Shown here: positions 34,978-47,447 of the stretch, piece after piece
How the letters are laid out: every line of letters starts with the position of its first letter
Position numbering within the stretch: the stretch's first letter is position 1
Source of the DNA: Carya illinoinensis
Taxonomy: Eukaryota > Streptophyta > Magnoliopsida > Fagales > Juglandaceae
Assembly (NCBI RefSeq): GCF_018687715.1
Contig: NC_056760.1
Span: 10,342,001 to 10,406,000 of the forward strand
Length of the DNA: 64,000 nt
Direction: 5' to 3'
Position numbers and translations under genes: made by a program
The notes under the pieces: generated by a model
What the model was told of the DNA's origin: nothing
Database searches by the model: none
What the model saw: only the letters and a program-made list of their open reading frames with translations

Positions 34978-35760
34978 GGTTGTAATCAAGTTGAGCCAGT
35001 CTCTGACTTACTGAGCTCGGCTCGACTCAAAATTCTCGAACTCAAGATTTTTATTTATTTTTTGTTTGAGCGTGACTCGATAAGCTAAATTTTCAACTCG
35101 AGCTCGAACTCAGCTCAAATTGTTTATTCTTTCTATATGTTTCAATAATATTTCATAATTAATAAATTAAATAGATAAAAAATAAAAAAAATCTAATATT
35201 TAATTTGTACAACTAACAAGTAGAACCTTTATTGAATTATAGGATTTTAAAAATTTATAGATAATTAATATCTAACTAGTTTGGTATTTATCCATATATA
35301 ATAACAATATATTATATGCCTATATAAATTATTAATACATATACATAATATGATAGCATATATCTATTTCATATATAGTTCCAACATACTAGTATATGAA
35401 ATTATTAAGTTTTATCGACTAATTATTGTATAAATTATAAAATATAACTATGAAGTATATTCGATATATAGACATAAGTAATTAGGTTACATGTTTTATA
35501 TTTAATTATAAAAGTGCTATACTTATATTATTAGTTAATACATATATATATACACACACATATATGTATGTATATATATTTATAAATATATAATATATGA
35601 ATGAGTTTTAATCGAGTCAACTCAGGTGTAAATGAGCGATTTTAACGAGTCGAGTCGAATTTTGTCGGGTATGTGTCATTTACTAATCGAGCGAGTATCT
35701 GCTTTCACGGATGATCTTCTTCTTCCTTTTTTTTTTCAAGAGTCAAGTTCGATTTGAGTT
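34978..35760. repeat. Repeat with GAGCTCGGCTCGACTC-type motifs
   Basis: It begins TAGGGTTGTAATCAAGTTGA, an end typical of a common plant hAT-like repeat, followed by GAGCTCGGCTCGACTC. Related AGTCGAGTCGAA motifs recur at about 35650 and 35740. The centre is very AT-rich. I could not define the right end or a target duplication. Confidence 0.4.
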
Positions 35761-35924
35761 TGACCAAACGAGTACCAAACAGATTATTGAACAGACATTT
35801 ACAGCCCTCGAGTTACCTATGCCAGTTTGTCGGCTTGAACGCTCCCTTCCCACCTTCCCGCCAAAGTCCACAGTCGCATTCGGTTCTTATCATTATATTT
35901 TGGCATTTTTTCTTTAATAAATGT

Positions 35925-36062
35925 TATAAGTATAAGAGATTTATATAAAATTAATTTTACAAACTGACATAATTTTATATGATTTGTTAGATTTCTTTAT
36001 AATAAAAATAGCTTTAAATAAATTACATCAATTTATAAAATTATTTTTATAAAAAAAATTTT
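35925..36062. mobile_element. Short palindromic MITE
   Basis: AT-rich sequence with TATAAAATTAATTTTACAAA on the left and its near inverse (TTTATAAAATTATTTTTATA) on the right, and a centre TTTGTTAGATTTCTTTATAA. It matches the element at 57903-58072 in its centre and ends. Confidence 0.55.
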
Positions 36063-38549
36063 GTGATTAAAATATTTTTCTTTTTCTTTTCAGTGTGGTT
36101 AAAAAACAAAAAATGATCGGCCAGTGATTACTCAGTTTCTACGGCTTTAAAGCCCAACTATACATTCTCCAAAACGACACCGTTCTTGTAGTTAAGAGAG
36201 GACACGTCGATTTTGCTTGTGTTGCAAGTAATCGAATCCATGTACGGGACAGACTGCCAAGGCATATATGTTTTATGTTCGGTGTAGGAATCAGAAACAA
36301 ACCATCTGAAGTTTCTTCTCCGAACCAAAAACCCTTATTTTTATTATCCTATTCATATTCGCTTTCTCCTTTTTGTTTCCTGGCCATCTTTTCTTTTCCC
36401 ATCATTTTAATCACTCAATCAATAATTCAATTAGGTTCTGCAACATTGATCGATCCCTTTTTGTGTTCGGTATGTTAAAGTCTGGTGCTTTCATAGACGT
36501 TATAGTTTTCTCCATTTTTTTAGGAGTTTTTGGCATGTGGGTGAGAAATGGTTTGTGGGGTTTGTAATGTTTCGATATTTGGTTTTTTCAGGCAGCAATC
36601 GTACTGCTGGTTTCACCATGGCCAAAACCTCGTTCAAGCTCGAACATTCATTGGGTTCGTCCGCCCTTTGTTTTTTTCCGCCTTTCTATATTAATTACGT
36701 TTTCATTTTTGGTGATAGTCTTGTATTTTCTTTGGTAAGTTTTGTGAGTGAATGTTTCGAGTTTTGAGTATGGGAGAAATTGGTGAAATGGGCGTTAGGA
36801 TTTGTTCTTTTTTTCCTTTGTTCCTATGAAAAGTTGGGATTTTCATTGGTAACCGTAATTTTTGTGATGAATTTTGTTGGTGATTTTTTGAAGTTCTAAA
36901 AAAGATGATTGATATGAAGAGGTGTTTATTTTTTTAATTGTTTTCATTAATTGAAATTTATGCTCCATTCGATTGTTTGTGTTGAATCTTTAGAACTTTT
37001 CCTATTGGTCAAACGGTAGGCTTGGGATGAGTTGTAGACTTAGACATCTTGGGCTCAATAGGAGTTCCCTTGGATACCTGATGTAACAGCCCGCTAGAAA
37101 TTCAATTGTGAAATTTCTATTAACTTTAGGAACCTCGTGAAAACCCCATAAGTTTTCACGAATCCATTAATCGTATAAGTTTTTGTCTAACTACATAGTT
37201 AGTGTTATTATTTACTATGGTATCAGAAGTGTGTTTTTGATTATTGGAGATAGTTAGAAGTGTCAAAATGTATTATGGTTTGTGCCATTAGACTCTGAGG
37301 GTTATTTAAAGTCTTATGGCGCAATAACATTTTTTCATATTTTCGGACAAAACGTCTGTTCAAAACTGTAGATATTATTGGATAAAAAGAAATATCTTGA
37401 GGTAATTTTCATGAATATTATTGGGTAAAAATATTTTGAGTTGATTTTTATAGATATTATTAGATAAAAATATTTTAAGTTGAGTTTTTGTAGATACTAT
37501 TAGATAGAATATTATGAGATAATCTTTTATAGATATTTTGGGTAGGAGAAAACTACACTCAACTCTCAACTCCAGCCTCATCTCCTCCATATCTCATCCA
37601 TAAGTATCTCCAGCCACCTCTCCCCATGAAATTATCTTCATTTATACTTTCCATTGAAAGAATATCAAACACTCTCTCTCGGACAGCTTTTAGGAGGTCT
37701 TTTGCACACCTATTTCGAAATTTTTGTAAGTGTTTTATCATAAAATCTCCTTCATATAAGTTATTCCTTTTTGAGTCTAGTTTACAGGGATATATTATTT
37801 GTCCCATTTGAAGATCATTTGGTCAGTCAAATATTATATAAAATATAGAAAGATCATTCTGGGAGATAAACTGGAGAATATGTTATAGTTTGGAGTTTTT
37901 GACCAAGTTAATGGATAGATATTGGTCCGAAATTTTTATGGAGTATTGTTAACATGTATATGTGACTATTGGTTGAGGATTTTTGCATGATTAAAGGTTT
38001 TGATGAAAGATTTTCTTAGATTTAGAAACTTAGAAACTGGAAGAAGAAAAACAGTTTCTGTTTTGAGAAAGTTTAACTCTTTGGTGGTCTAAACCTATTC
38101 TAATGACTTTAATAATTTTATTGGAGGATCCTAAGTATCTTATATACATGTTATATTATTATTTTGAAAATATTTGATGTTAGTTTCAAAGATATGAAAT
38201 TTTATGTAAAGAGATATTCAGATAAGCCAAAGTGTGGATATTCTTGGCTAAATTTATGTTTTGGTTAATTTCTAACCATGTGATCTTGAATTAGAAGCTT
38301 ATATATGTTTTAGGATATCTTTTTAAACCATGTGATGGTTTGGTTTGAAGATCATATATTTATAAGTCATAGATCAAGAGATTTATCAAAACTAGTTGAG
38401 GAAAAAGTTTCTGTTTTTGGACTAAGTGTAAAACTAAAAACTCCAAATGTTATTTTGTGATTTTGGTGACTTTAGTTTGATGATTTAAAGCATGGTTGAT
38501 GTAAGGATGATATTATGAATATGTTAGAAGTAAGATTTGATTTCTTGAT

Positions 38550-40798
38550 GGTGACAACCCGGGTCACCATCCCATCGACGAGTGCCAAGTGTGTGCAAAG
38601 GCAACAAGTGTGCACAAGAAAAACGCAGCGGATAACGAAAGTGATATAACTAAGTACCAGAATTTTTTTCTTAATGTAATACAAGCTGTTTAAAACATAC
38701 GTAAATAAAATATTACAAAAACCCAAATACAGATTTAAAACCATAAAGAAAAGCATAACATCAGCAACCCGGCGAAGCCGTATCCTCGGGCTCAGCCTCC
38801 TCCTCCTCATCCTCATCACCTGCACCAAAACCTACGGAACCACAAATGGTTCCGTAGGTAAGTAAACCCAAACGCTACCAGATAAAAACACATAGGACTC
38901 AAACAATATGCATGAAACATGCCCAATGCACAAAGCCCATAAAACATAATTTTTTCCACACACGCCAAAAATCTCATTTGGCCCAAAAACATATCCTTTC
39001 CGAAAAACACGCCAAAAGTCACATTTGGCCGCCAAAAGTCCATTTGGCCCAATATCTCGCCAGAAGTCCATCTAGCCCACGCCAAAAGTCCCATTTGGCC
39101 TCACAAACCATTATCCAATTTTAACCGTATGCACCATGACCTCCCCTAGGGGTCATCCGCACACCCTGGCTCCAGTGTCACGCCGTAGAGTACCACCACG
39201 CATGTGACACCTAACGAGCGATGCCCAGTTCCGCGCCCCGCGCGTTCGTAGCCAAACATCCTCTAGCCCTCGCCAGCGAAGGGCCACAGAGTCGGTGAGT
39301 AGGGCGATACCCGGTTCCGCGCCCGGCGCGTTCGTAGCCAAGCATCCCCTAGCCCCGCTCCCGTCATCGCTCTCGACAACTCAGGGGACATCACTCAGTT
39401 TATTCCGCTCCCGAGTGACCAGAGGAGCTCCACCGAGATAATAACCCATCCCGGCTTGGGCTCGTGATACACACGCACCCGCAATACACTTACGCCAATA
39501 CACAGGCTTTTCACATAAATCCACAAACACACGTGCATGCACCATGTAATGCCATAACAATGCATAATAAAATAATCCAACAATCATAAATCAAATAAAC
39601 AGGCAACTCCGTCCTCCATCCATCCGACTTCCGAAACTCCTCGGACTAAGTCCGGAATCAACAACCAACAACAGTAAATAATTGAATGAGCAATATATAT
39701 TAAAATCTGAAAATAGGGTTTGAAAAATACTTACAGCGCTATACGGTATTTTTAGAAAGCTCGCGGCGTTGCAAACGGCGGAGGAAAAGCAACGTAACAG
39801 TGTAATTTACACTGTGTCCGTGGGTAATAAATTACCAATTTTTGAACGGGGACAAACCAGGGCTTAGGATTGATAGGGATGGGCCTAAGGATGATTATGA
39901 AGCTATTGGAAGTGGTGGTTGGCCGTGGGTGGGGGCGAAAACGCCGGAAATAGGCCGGAAAACTCAAATCGGAAAGCAAGCTCGTAGGAGCTGTTCCGGT
40001 GGTCGTTGGAGGCCGGAAATGGGTGGGTTAGGATGGCAAGGGACCGGTGATGAAGTGGTGAAGAAATGGTGGCCGGAGGTGGAGCGACGGCGGCGGATCG
40101 AGCCAAAAACCGTGGGGCTTCAAATGGCTTTTCCGGCCAAACGGCCTGCCGGATGGGGGAGATATTTGGTGGGAATGTGCGCCGGAGGGAGGGGGTTCGA
40201 ACGAGACCGGCGGCGAGCCAAACGGTGGCCGGACGGCGGCGGTCTGGGCTGAAGAAGATTCCGGCGACAGGGGCAAAAACAGAGAAGGTGCAGCGACTTA
40301 CGGCGGCTCTCGAAAGCTAACGGCTGGTCCGATGGCTCTGAAAATTGGTGGGGATGATCTATGGTGGAAGGGGAAGAGAACGGTGGTGACGGTGCACCAA
40401 ACGGTGGCCGGACGGCAGAAAACCGGCCGGTCAAAGGGGCGGCGACGAAAGGAGAGAAAAGGGGCTGATGAGCGTACGCGGGAGAGGAGGAAGAAGAAAG
40501 AAGAAGAAAAGAAAGAAAAAGAAAGAAAAAGAAGGAAAAGGAAAAAGAAAAAGGAAAAAGAGAAAAGAAAAAGAAAAGATGAGGGAAAAGAAATGAGGTC
40601 CAGTCCTCACTCCGGAAACCAAAACTGATCCGCCGAAAACAATTTTAAAAATCGTAAAACGATTAAATAAAATAAACACAACATCAAATAAATTAAAAAC
40701 CAATTTAAAACACATTAATTTAAAATAAATAAACTAATATATTAATTAAATTAAAAACAACCCTTCAGTGAAAATACACGCAAAAGCGGGTCATCACA
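38550..40798 (-). repeat. Gypsy-type LTR on the minus strand with polypurine tract
   Basis: On the minus strand the LTR starts TGTGATGACCCGCTTTTGCG at 40798 and ends near TGACCCGGGTTGTCACCA at about 38550. Just before it (40799-40840) is an AAGGAGGGGAGGA polypurine tract preceded by GAGGACGAAATTTG, the classic end of plant gypsy internal regions. It is thus a 3' LTR with a short internal remnant (to about 41170). The repeat at 47448-51345 starts and ends similarly. Confidence 0.65.
40480..40579 (+). repeat. 100-base uninterrupted purine tract
   Basis: All bases from 40480 to 40579 are A or G on the plus strand (GGAAAAAGA-like units). It lies inside the minus-strand LTR. Such mirror-like tracts can form triplex DNA in principle; nothing shows a function here. 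Confidence 0.85.
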
Positions 40799-41176
40799 TC
40801 CTCCCCTCCTTAAAAACAAATTTCGTCCTCGAAATTTTGCAAGATCAACTACCAGCGCCAAAAGATACCATAAACAACTCCGATTATACTTGAGAAAATC
40901 ATACCATCAACCATTTCCACACAAGTATGAAGAATGCACTTCCCAAAAATACTCCTATAAGCAACTCCATCATATTCGCACTAATCTCCCAGAAATGCAT
41001 CACGTCTAGAACTCTTAAAGCGGCCACGTAAACCGAAATCACCATATCTTGGTAATCTAATAGTCACTTCCAAAATAAACCATCAATAATCATCATTTGC
41101 ACAACTAAAAATATTACTCTCCAATTACAAGTACCTGCTCGAAATTTCGAGTCGTCACTAATTACCCAAATTCAGC

Positions 41177-41330
41177 AACTGTGGAGTATGTATTTTTCAT
41201 GTTAAGTCAAGTTTGCGTAGAATATATGGGGCCACAACAACTGTGGAGTATGTATTTACACGTAGAATACATAGGGCCACAACAACTATGGAGTATGTAT
41301 TTTTCATGTTAATTCAAGTTTCAGAGTAAG
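41177..41330 (+). repeat. Three imperfect tandem units
   Basis: The motif AACTGTGGAGTATGTATTT (third copy AACTATGG) starts at 41177, 41239 and 41284, with GGGGCCACAAC or AGGGCCACAAC before the second and third copies. Spacing is 62 and 45 bases. Confidence 0.75.
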
Positions 41331-42229
41331 TTCATACTAAGTCAAGTTTCAGATCAAGTTCATATCAAGTCAAGTTCAATTCATGTTTCAATTTAAGTTA
41401 TGTCAATTATGCTATGTTGTACGCTAAGTTATGCTTTAATTATTTATGAATTTGATTATGCATATATGCTTTTACTGTCATCCATGCATCATTAGCATGT
41501 GTAGAAGTTTTTTGTTAACTTACTGAGATTTGTAATCAAATCTCACTTTGGTAGTTCCAACTACCATTCCCCCCGAATGGTAGATATTGTTACAGGACCT
41601 GAAGGAGAATCAGGAGCTGATCAACTAGACACAGTTGACTAAGCGACGGTGCGACGTCAATGTTAATATAGTAGTTAACGTAAATTACTACTTGTACAAT
41701 GGAGTTGCATCTTTAGTATTTTTTGGATCATAACCATTTTGGACTAGTGTTGTGATCTACTTAATGGGTCTTTATGTATGAAGTATGTTTTAAGCATTTG
41801 GGATATTTTCAATTTGGTGCATAGTATTGTTAAAGAAAAAAAATTATCCGCTGCGAATATTGCATAATGTTAGATGCATGCTAGGAACATTGCATCTTAT
41901 ATGTCATGAACGGGGCAGGTAACCTTGTGTTGCATGTCTCGACGCTTCAAATGTCCGTCCGATCCCAAACGGAATTTGGGGGCGTCACAGAGTTCTTCAA
42001 TCTGCTGCAGTGTGAGTGAATGATCCAGTGGAAATTGTGTAGCTGCGTGAATGATCGATTGTATGAATCCTCCTCTCCAAATCTGAATGAAAATCAATGG
42101 AAAATAATGAATTCTAAGTGTTTCTCTACTCAAAACCAAGTTTTCCAGCCAAAAGTCTGTCCTAAGATGTAAAAAAAACATATATATACTCTGACGGTGA
42201 AATAAACTCTGATCTGTAAAATACGATAT

Positions 42230-42416
42230 TCGCTCGAGTGGAGTGTCGAGCGAACATCAAGCGTTTGACTCTGCCTAAGTTAGCTCGAGCGGCCAAATGC
42301 CTCCGCTTGAGCGATCTCTTTTTCCGCAACTCACTCGAGCCCACTGTCAAGCAGAAGTCGAGCACTTTAATCTGCCTGACTTCGCTTGAGCGGCCAGAAG
42401 CCGCCGCTCGAGCGAT
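42230..42416. repeat. Two-copy CTCGAGCG-rich repeat of about 95 bp
   Basis: Unit A is about 42230-42326 and unit B about 42327-42416. Both contain CACTCGAG or GCTCGAG near the start, TCTGCCT in the middle, then GAGCGGCC and CCGCT(T/C)GAGCGAT at the end. GC content is much higher than in the flanks. It is probably part of retroelement DNA filling the ATG8 intron. Confidence 0.65.
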
Positions 42417-43166
42417 ATGTACCATAATCCATATTAATCAACAGTTGATAAAATTAGACCAGAAATTCATGCTTTTAATCAATTAAAATCACAACTTTGA
42501 TTTATTTATTTTTCCATATAAAACCAATGATAAAGTAATGAAATAATTAATATATATTGGTTCCAAAAGCATTAAAAATGCAATAATTCAGCTCAATCAA
42601 TGAGTCCAGAGTTGCCGCATTTGATATGTGCATGGGGCTCACATGCTGCCCAAGCTAGGTATGGGTTTCACTTGACACCATGACATCACAACTTCAACGA
42701 CCGCACACGTGTTATTGATAGCTTCCTCAACTTTAACTCTTCAAGATTTAAGCCTCTCCACCCCTTTCTGACAATTGCATGAGCCCCATGCGTTGTTATA
42801 GTCGCATGTATTCTCTGGGTGCAGCCAAAGTTCTAGACCGCTCAATCTTGACTGTCTTGTTGTCTTGTAGCTTTTCATGAATGAGGAACCAGAGGTATTG
42901 GAAGTGAAAATTTTCACCAAATACATTCAAGTAGCCCATCAGAGTACTCCTTATTGGTTCCAACCACAACTATTTAGTCCACCATTTGGACCACCACTAG
43001 TCGCCTCCTTGATTTTTGCCAAGGAACATGGGCCCTGATCTTTGGTCCATTGCCCACAATTTTTATTTCTAGCATGAACTTCACTGTAATGGGACTTTTG
43101 TTTGGAGCATACATCCCCTACTCTTGTATTGCTGATGTTGTATCACACATATTTGTTGTTTGTTGA

Positions 43167-43313
<147 letters not shown>

Positions 43314-43469
43314 TAAGTGATTTTGAGTAACATTTTTCGAAGTTGAGTTTTCAATCTGTCATTTGTTGTTACAGCTTCCCTGATATCTGCAATTTATAAG
43401 GAAAACAAGGATGAAGATGGTTTTCTTTACATGACTTCCAGTGGAGAAAACACTTTTGGATCCCTCTAA

Positions 43470-44600
43470 GAGCCTGGAGCCTAGATACCACTTTGTGTAA
43501 ATAAAGCTTGGAAAGTGTAAATTCTCAGCGGTCTCTCTCAAGCAGATACCTTACCTACTTACCTATTGTAGTTTAGCTTGTTCTTGATTTGGATTAATCA
43601 ATGCTGGAAGTGGGTTTGAGTACATATAGTATCTTTACCATGTATTTGAAAATATGGAATCAATTGTTTAGTAATTTCCCAGTTGTGTCGGTTGGTGATC
43701 GATGTTCCTTTTTTTTTTTTTTAATTACAAGTTAGAACAGTCCTTGTTAAAGGTGCACAGGTTAACATGCTACGGTTCCACTTGGTATTTACCTTCGTTG
43801 TTGCTTCGGGATTGAATATCGCTTGCACTGGTGCTCTCTCCAAATCCAGAGAAATCCTTGGATGATATTAAACCCTCTCATTTGCAATTATATGAGGCGA
43901 ATAATGCACGAAAACTATGCATCAATAGCTTTGGTACAGTGCTCACAACTGTGAATCCTTACAACCAAAGCGTTGACCAACTCCTAAAATTCAGATGAAC
44001 TTCTTGTGGGATTGCATTACCCTTGAGATGTCAAATCTGCAATAGTAGCACGAGCCTTATACCATGTGACTATTTATAAAAGCAATTCTTCTAGGACAGT
44101 CGGGCCCGCAACGGTGGAGGAGTCTACTAACGTAAGCTATTATATTTAAAAAAAAAAAGGAAAAAAATAAATTGAGGAAATCTAAAGAAGAGATTCAGAG
44201 TTGGCTTCAAAGCTTGTTCTTCACATCTTGCGTTGGCTTCATGTGGTCTTTGGCTTGGTCTTCAAACAAAATTCAGAGCTTGTTCTTCACATTTGCCTTC
44301 ATGTACTCAAATTTGTGAGATTCATGCTTTCAACTTTTTGACCCAACCAACATAAAATCCATCAATTGGGAAACTCCTAATAAATCAATTTTCAAATCAC
44401 TTTGAAAAACAAAAACCCATTAATTTTGCACTACAAATGGGAGAAAAGTAGTTCAGATAGGAGAGGAACAACATGATCTTTGATTTTTTGTTCAAGACCG
44501 GATCTCTTTCTCTGTGGAAAATTGCAATTTGAAAACCCTTCAAAGAATAATTTACCTTTTCCCAAATTGAGTTATCAAGAACATTAGAGTATTATGTTTT
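43470..44600. other. ATG8 3' flank and gap
   Basis: The first 150 bases are probably ATG8 3' UTR. From about 44085 the sequence AAAAGCAATTCTTCTAGGAC is roughly inverse to 44945-44985, which may mark a non-autonomous element of about 0.9 kb ending near 44990; the ends are too diverged to be sure. Confidence 0.35.
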
Positions 44601-44621
44601 TCTTAAAAAACAACTATCTTC

Positions 44622-44807
44622 GTGGCTCGAAAGATGTGGGGAAGATGAGGGAGATGCAGAGTTTCGTGGTCTTCGTGTGGGTCGTCGATTTCATATGGGA
44701 AGAAGAGGTGCTTTGTGGCTTGGAAGATGTGGGGAAGACGAGGGAGAGGCAGAGCTTTGTGGTCTTCGTGTGGGGTCTTCGATTTCATGGGGAAGACAAA
44801 GGGAGGG
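44622..44807 (+). repeat. 93-bp in-frame tandem duplication
   Basis: Units start at 44622 and 44715. Each encodes, in the same plus frame, a segment like SKDVGKMREMQSFVVFVW or LEDVGKTRERQSFVVFVW. The surrounding 135-codon frame (44594-45001) has no known family and no codon-level sign of being a gene, so I list it as a repeat. Confidence 0.7.
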
Positions 44808-45230
44808 AGACTGGAGAGCTGAAGAGTTCGATTTCATGGGACTTTGATTTAGTGGGAAAGATGAAGGGAGGGAGGGCAAATGTGAAATGTATAGTTTTGT
44901 CACTATATCAAATGAATCGTTTCATTTCCATGGGGGCAACGACTCCCCTGCAGTTATGCAAGCCGACTGCGTTAAGCATTTTTTTTATGAAAGTAATTTA
45001 GTTTTGTTCTAAAGCTCAACGATCATGAAGAATTGGCATTAACAGTGTCTTTGTTGTTAAAATGAGCATGGTTTTATACGTGGGTGAAATAACTAATTAA
45101 GAATATCTAGGAGCAATGCAACTATTTTTATTTTTTTAAATCAAATGTACCTGTATTCATTCTATAACACTCTTACAACGTATATCAGTGTTTACATAAT
45201 ACATATGTCTGTATCTCAGGAGGGCAACCC

Positions 45231-45735
45231 TCACATCCAAATCCTTTCCTCATTTACAAGTAAAGAAAATTTTGCAAGAAAATAAGCAACATTATTGCAT
45301 TCTCTGTAACCATGTACAACTTTCCATTGTTTCCTGTTTTCTAGCACTCCTTTGATGTCCTCTATCATCTGTCCATGCCATTCACAACTCTTCTCCCTAC
45401 TATTAATAGCTTTAACTACCGATAATGCATCACCTTTCAACTGCACTTTAGTAAAACTCAAGTCAGCACACAGTTGCATAACTCTTAAAAGTGCATGTAT
45501 CTCAACTAACAGAAGATTGTTAATATTCATCTTTGGGAAACACAACGAGACTAACACCTCCCCATGATTGTCCCTTATGACTACTCCAATCCCCCCTATA
45601 TTTTCTTTCACCTTTAAAACAGCATCCCAATTAACTTTGACATAATCCTCAGCAGGTGCCTTCCATCGAATTTCCCTTCTGGTTTGAACTACATCTCTTA
45701 GTGCACCTCTGTACTTCTCTTATGCTTGCTGGAAT
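45231..45735 (-). pseudogene. LINE RNase H-like domain (RVT_3)
   Basis: The 126-codon minus-strand frame has IGGIGVVIRDNHGEVLVSLC, LLVEIHALLRVMQLCADLSF, VQLKGDALSVVKAINSRE and HGYRECNNVAYFLAKFS, the RNase H fold with Asp and Glu positions recognisable. Upstream of its Met the same frame reads IRWKAPAEDYVKVNWDAVLK, the normal start of this domain. A TAA occurs just before, at about 45720. Confidence 0.88.
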
Positions 45736-46539
45736 CAAAGTTTTCAATTTCGTACTGTACCGGCTAGTATGGCCGAAATATAGCTCACCGGAACAATTTT
45801 CGGTACAGAGAATGGGCTTACTTCATACCGGTTAAAATACTAGCAGTACCAGTGTGTTTTGGCTGGTACCGGCCGGTATTTCAGATTTCGGCTTAAATGT
45901 CCATTTCGGCCAATACATATAACAGGAGCTGGTTGATGAGTGATCCGGACATTTTTGTGATTTCGGTAGAATGGTAGGGGCATTTTCGTAGTCAGAGTAG
46001 TAGAAATGTAAAAAGGACAGTCATGTTACTGGCATCTGCAAGACTATACCTCATTTTGTGAATAGAAAAGTAAAAACTAAAAGGACTAATGGACCATTAC
46101 GTTACTACACATCTGCACCTCATTGAGATCAATAGATATAGATAATGTTTAAAATAGTCATAGCACTCCTGCACCTCATTTTGAAAGTTTTGAATTTATT
46201 ACTGTTTTATGTGATCAATTATTTTTATTATTTATTTTAGTTGGTAGTATTATTTTTTATTTTTTTATGTGATTTCAAGATGAGTGCTTTTATTTTAATA
46301 GCTAGATTTAGATTTATTTAATTTTACTTTACAGGGATGTATATTGTTAAAATTTAAGACTTGTATTGAGAAGTAGTATTATTGAGTTTATGACTTATTT
46401 TATTATTATTTTAGAACATAGTTTATGTGTATTTATATAATTTATACATGTATAGACTATTCCGAAACGGTACCGGTATCAAAATATTTTGTTCCAGTAC
46501 CTTGACAGGTACGACCTCGGTACGGTATTCAAAACTTTG
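45736..46539. mobile_element. 804-bp hAT-like element with 8-bp target duplication
   Basis: The left end starts CAAAGTTTTCAATTTCGTAC and the reverse complement of the right end starts CAAAGTTTTGAATACCGTAC. GCTGGAAT (45728-45735) and GTTGGAAT (46540-46547) flank it, an 8-bp duplication with one change. Taking the element out restores the LINE reading EEFQ-QA across the junction. It carries many GTACCGG motifs near its ends and no transposase. A shorter relative lies at 15495-15912. Confidence 0.85.
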
Positions 46540-47060
46540 GTTGGAATTCCTCCAAGCAATCAATAGCTTGGTTAAAAACCACCTCAGGTCCCTCAAACCT
46601 ATTCTCAAAAACCATACCATTTCTCCTTGGCCAGATTCTTCTCAGCACCACAGCAACTACTTCTAGCTCTTCTTGAGATAGTTTTGAGGTCCATTCTGAC
46701 CAAAGCTCCAACATATCCCTCTCTATACTTGAGCATTTTTGCACATGACTTTTTTTACTAGTCCAAACGTCAGTAGCACCACTACAACTCCACAAAACAT
46801 GAGTTAAATGATTCATCCTGCCTTTTACACACTGGACATTTGGCCTCTTCTATAATCTTTTTAAGAAACAAATTCAATCTTGTTGGTAGACTATTATTTA
46901 GAGCCTTCCAAACAAAAACCTTAACCACCCTAGGGACATTAAGCTTCCACAACATTCTCCATCCCTCTATCTTTCTATTCGATGGCTCACCTTTTTCTCT
47001 TCTCCGCCTATCTACTTCAACATGATAGGCACTCATTACACTATACATCCCATTTTTTGA

Positions 47061-47447
47061 GAAGGCCCAAATTTGTTTGTTAGGTAAGTAGAAACACTAA
47101 TAGGTAACTTGCACGCCATACCTGCTTCCTCTACATTCAAAACTTTCTTACAATGCAACTATTCATCTCAGCACATTTATAACTTGTTCTGGATGATATT
47201 GTTTGAACCCTATTTGGTTCAAATAAAGCAATTCAAAAGGCGCCCCTAGTGGGATCCTCAGGACTCACGGGCAAGAAATAAGAATTAAATTTACTCGATT
47301 CATTTCGTGAACTGAACACTTGATCTATTGTATTTCAATAGGGATAGGGGAAATTAATGGATGTACTTTTTTCATTAGAATAGAAAAGGAATTGTAACGC
47401 CTCCAACTCCCACTTACAGACATGCAAAAATCGAGGCGTCGGGATGA
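47061..47447. other. Gap, possibly including organelle-like sequence
   Basis: The stretch 47220-47400 (for example GGCGCCCCTAGTGGGATCCT) has a composition and style like plastid intergenic DNA, but I could not place it on a plastid gene. No nuclear gene is seen. Confidence 0.3.

Larger units (their letters stand above)
37083..41989 (+). mobile_element. LTR-like retroelement sequence in the ATG8 intron, itself interrupted
   Basis: It begins TGTAACAGCCCGCTAGAAAT, a common plant gypsy LTR start, and the stretch at 41500-41989 ends GGGGGCGTCACA, a common LTR end. About 1.46 kb (37083-38547) and 0.8 kb (41177-41989) could be one LTR divided by the minus-strand LTR at 38550-40798. The flanking 5-mers (CTGGA and GAGTT) do not match, so I cannot confirm one solo LTR; the two parts might come from different elements. 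No gag or pol was seen. Confidence 0.5.
45231..47060 (-). mobile_element. 3' part of a LINE (zf-RVT and RNase H), split by a DNA element
   Basis: Read on the minus strand, a zf-RVT segment (47048-46540) is followed, after removal of 45736-46539, by an RNase H-like domain (45735-45231). zf-RVT shows WRMLWKLNVPRVVKVFVWKA and LPTRLNLFLKK, then CPVCKR; the next frame has VLWSCSGATDVW and RRIWPRRNGMVFENRF. This is the standard end of plant L1-like elements or their derived genes. The RT domain is absent from the window, and frame changes are present. No target duplication of the LINE was found. Confidence 0.85.

Noticed and set aside
39842..40715. Several overlapping open frames on both strands
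   Set aside because: They are chance frames in a GC-rich, then purine-rich, part of a gypsy-type LTR.
44594..45001. 135-codon plus-strand frame
   Set aside because: Explained by the 93-bp tandem duplication in repeat-like sequence; no known domain.
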